From assembly GCA_963925805.1 (NCBI GenBank), contig CAWUSE010000004.1, positions 74,456 through 138,455 of the forward strand: 64,000 nt of DNA, in the 5' to 3' direction. The position numbers and the translations under genes were made by a program. Within the stretch, counting starts at the first letter, position 1. Every line of letters begins with the position of its first letter. The notes beneath the pieces are model-generated. The model saw nothing but the letters and a program-made list of their open reading frames with translations, was not told the origin of the DNA and did not search any database. Positions 62,544 to 64,000 of the stretch are shown one piece after another. Source of the stretch: UBA10347 sp905182135. GTDB lineage: Bacteria > Actinomycetota > Acidimicrobiia > Acidimicrobiales > UBA10347.

Positions 62544-64000
62544 ATGAATCGGATTACGTCAAAGATCGATGTTGGTTCTGCCGAGTTCGCTGAGAACCGC
62601 GATATCTACTTGGGGGAACTCTCCACGCTCAGAACGCGACAACAGTGGGTGATTGATGGGGGCGAGCGGCGGCAACAGTCGATTAAGCGCCACCTCGATC
62701 GCGGCAAAATCATGGTTCGCGACCGCATTGATTTGGTGACTGATGACAACACGTCGTTCCTCGAGTTCTCGACGCTCAGCGCCTATGGCCAATATGACGA
62801 TGAGGCTCCTGGCGCAGGGGTTGTAACTGGCATCGGGATCGTGCACGGCGTGCCGTGGGTCTTCATCGCCAATGACGCAACGGTTAAAGGTGGAAGCCTG
62901 CTTCCCATGTCGATCAAGAAGCATGTGCGGGCGCAAGAAATTGCGGAAGAGAACCGGCTTGGCATCATCTATTTGGTCGACTCAGGCGGGGCATTCTTGC
63001 CACTGCAAGACGAGATCTTCCCAGATAAGGACCATTTCGGCGGCTCCTTTTATCGTCAAGCACGGCTGTCGGCACAAGGCCTGCCACAGCTCGCTGTCGT
63101 GCTAGGCGGGTGCACCGCTGGTGGCGCCTATGTGCCAGCCCTAAGCGACGAAGTGATCATGGTCGAGGGCATCGGTCGAATTTTCCTGGGCGGCCCGCCA
63201 ATCGTCAAAGCGGCGCTCGGCGAGATCATCGAACCAGACGACCTGGGCGGTGCAGTGCTTCACACTCGCATCAGCGGGGTGAGTGATTACATGGCGTCGA
63301 GCGAACGCGAGGCGTATGGCAAACTTCGCGAAATCTGTGAGACCACGAACCAGCGGCGTGTCGATCAGCGCGATGGATGGCTCGATTGGGTCGAGCCTGA
63401 ACCGCCGGCGTACCCACCCGAAGAGATCTACGGCATTGTCAGTGCCGATGATCGAATTCCATTCGATGCGACCGAGATCATCGCTCGCATTGTGGATGGC
63501 AGTCGTTTCGCCGCCTTCAAACCCGAGTGGGGCGAGTCGATCGTGTGCGGCTTCGCCCGGATCTGGGGCCATCTGGTCGGCATTATCTCCAACAACGGCA
63601 TCATCTTCAGCGAATCGGCATTGAAGGCCACCCACTTCATCGAGCTTTGTGAGCAGCGTCGGGTTCCGTTGGTCTTTTTGCAGAACACCAGCGGCTACAT
63701 GGTCGGCAGCGACAGCGAAAAGGGGGGCATCGCCAAGAATGGCGCCAAGATGGTTGCTGCTGTGGCCAACGCGACAGTCCCGAGGTATACGGTGCTCATC
63801 GGCGGCTCTTACGGCGCCGGGAACTATGGCATGTGCGGCCGAGGTTTCAATCCTCGGTTCTTGTTTGCATGGCCGAATTCTCGAATTGCGACTATGGCGG
63901 CTGACACGGCCGAGACAGTGCTCGTCGACATCCGGGTTGGTGGTCTGAAGGGTGCCGACACAACCGACGAAGAACTCGCTGAGATCCGAGCCCATATTCG
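62544..64000 (+). CDS. Acyl-CoA carboxylase beta subunit (MCC/geranoyl-CoA-type), 3' end outside window
   Basis: 485 complete codons of a biotin-dependent carboxyltransferase. The N-terminal half has RHLDRGKIMVRDRIDLVTD, IVHGVPWVFIANDATVKGGSL, YLVDSGGAFLPLQDEIFPD and LGGCTAGGAYVPALSDE (oxyanion). The second half has FARIWGHLVGIISNNGIIFSESALKATHFIELCEQRRVPLVFLQNTSGYMVG. This is the 3-methylcrotonyl-CoA/geranoyl-CoA carboxylase pattern rather than propionyl-CoA carboxylase. GAGAG lies before ATG 62544. The alpha (biotin) subunit presumably follows to the right. With TetR it suggests leucine or acyclic-terpenoid degradation. Confidence 0.92.
   Translation, partial: MNRITSKIDVGSAEFAENRDIYLGELSTLRTRQQWVIDGGERRQQSIKRHLDRGKIMVRDRIDLVTDDNTSFLEFSTLSAYGQYDDEAPGAGVVTGIGIVHGVPWVFIANDATVKGGSLLPMSIKKHVRAQEIAEENRLGIIYLVDSGGAFLPLQDEIFPDKDHFGGSFYRQARLSAQGLPQLAVVLGGCTAGGAYVPALSDEVIMVEGIGRIFLGGPPIVKAALGEIIEPDDLGGAVLHTRISGVSDYMASSEREAYGKLREICETTNQRRVDQRDGWLDWVEPEPPAYPPEEIYGIVSADDRIPFDATEIIARIVDGSRFAAFKPEWGESIVCGFARIWGHLVGIISNNGIIFSESALKATHFIELCEQRRVPLVFLQNTSGYMVGSDSEKGGIAKNGAKMVAAVANATVPRYTVLIGGSYGAGNYGMCGRGFNPRFLFAWPNSRIATMAADTAETVLVDIRVGGLKGADTTDEELAEIRAHI

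Overview
This is chromosomal DNA, probably from an actinobacterium. Acidimicrobiia or a relative is my best guess from the gene families, the moderately high G+C and the start-site architecture; there is no rRNA gene here to confirm it. About sixty protein genes fill the window. Most are short transcription units for catabolism of organic acids, aromatics and lipid-like compounds. I see no tRNA, rRNA, CRISPR array, prophage or replication origin. Both edges cut genes: a thiamine-diphosphate enzyme on the left (1..1286, minus) and the beta subunit of a biotin-dependent acyl-CoA carboxylase on the right (from 62544, plus).

Layout. 1-9 kb: TPP enzyme divergent from an AtuA-type protein, a phosphoribosyltransferase, an M24 peptidase, an SMP-30 lactonase, an anchored protein divergent from a membrane PP2C phosphatase. 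9-19 kb: an AsnC/Lrp regulator, a hot-dog protein, a nickel/cobalt permease, three alpha/beta hydrolases, an aldehyde dehydrogenase, an EthD protein and an FMN 2-hydroxy-acid oxidase. 19.9-29 kb: pyruvate carboxylase, a TauE permease, an SDR, a D-aminoacylase-like amidohydrolase, a lipid kinase and a DUF4178-like protein. 29.4-39 kb: a catabolic island with divergent operons around one operator-like palindrome. Leftward run hpaG-hpaR-hpaH-hpaI-P450; rightward run hpaF-hpaE-ligA-ligB, then a second P450 and a methyltransferase. Together these can take a homoprotocatechuate-type catechol from ring cleavage to pyruvate and a semialdehyde. 39-49 kb: MFS permease with a nucleoside phosphorylase, an ABC-2 exporter, an epoxide-hydrolase-like protein, two AhpD/CMD-fold proteins and an M20 peptidase. 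49-59 kb: DEAD-box helicase, TypA GTPase, an inositol-phosphatase-family enzyme, nitronate monooxygenase, a nonsense-interrupted F420-type oxidoreductase and a BenE transporter. 59.4-64 kb: a REP-associated transposase between palindromes, guanine deaminase, a TetR regulator and the carboxylase.

Main discoveries. (1) The AhpD-like gene at 46077..47042 is read through an in-frame TGA exactly where the second Cys of the CxxC motif belongs, and a bacterial-SECIS-like hairpin follows at once: a candidate CxxU selenoprotein. (2) A RAYT transposase is flanked by palindromes sharing the core GTGTC-W-GACAC, and a further copy lies 34 kb away. (3) At least seventeen genes have a TANNNT hexamer 6-7 nt before the start codon, indicating widespread leaderless transcription. 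(4) The hpa-type island lacks the usual hpaBC hydroxylase genes and has a P450 at each end. (5) A TAG replaces a codon, probably Trp, in an LLM-class oxidoreductase whose frame continues for 79 more codons.
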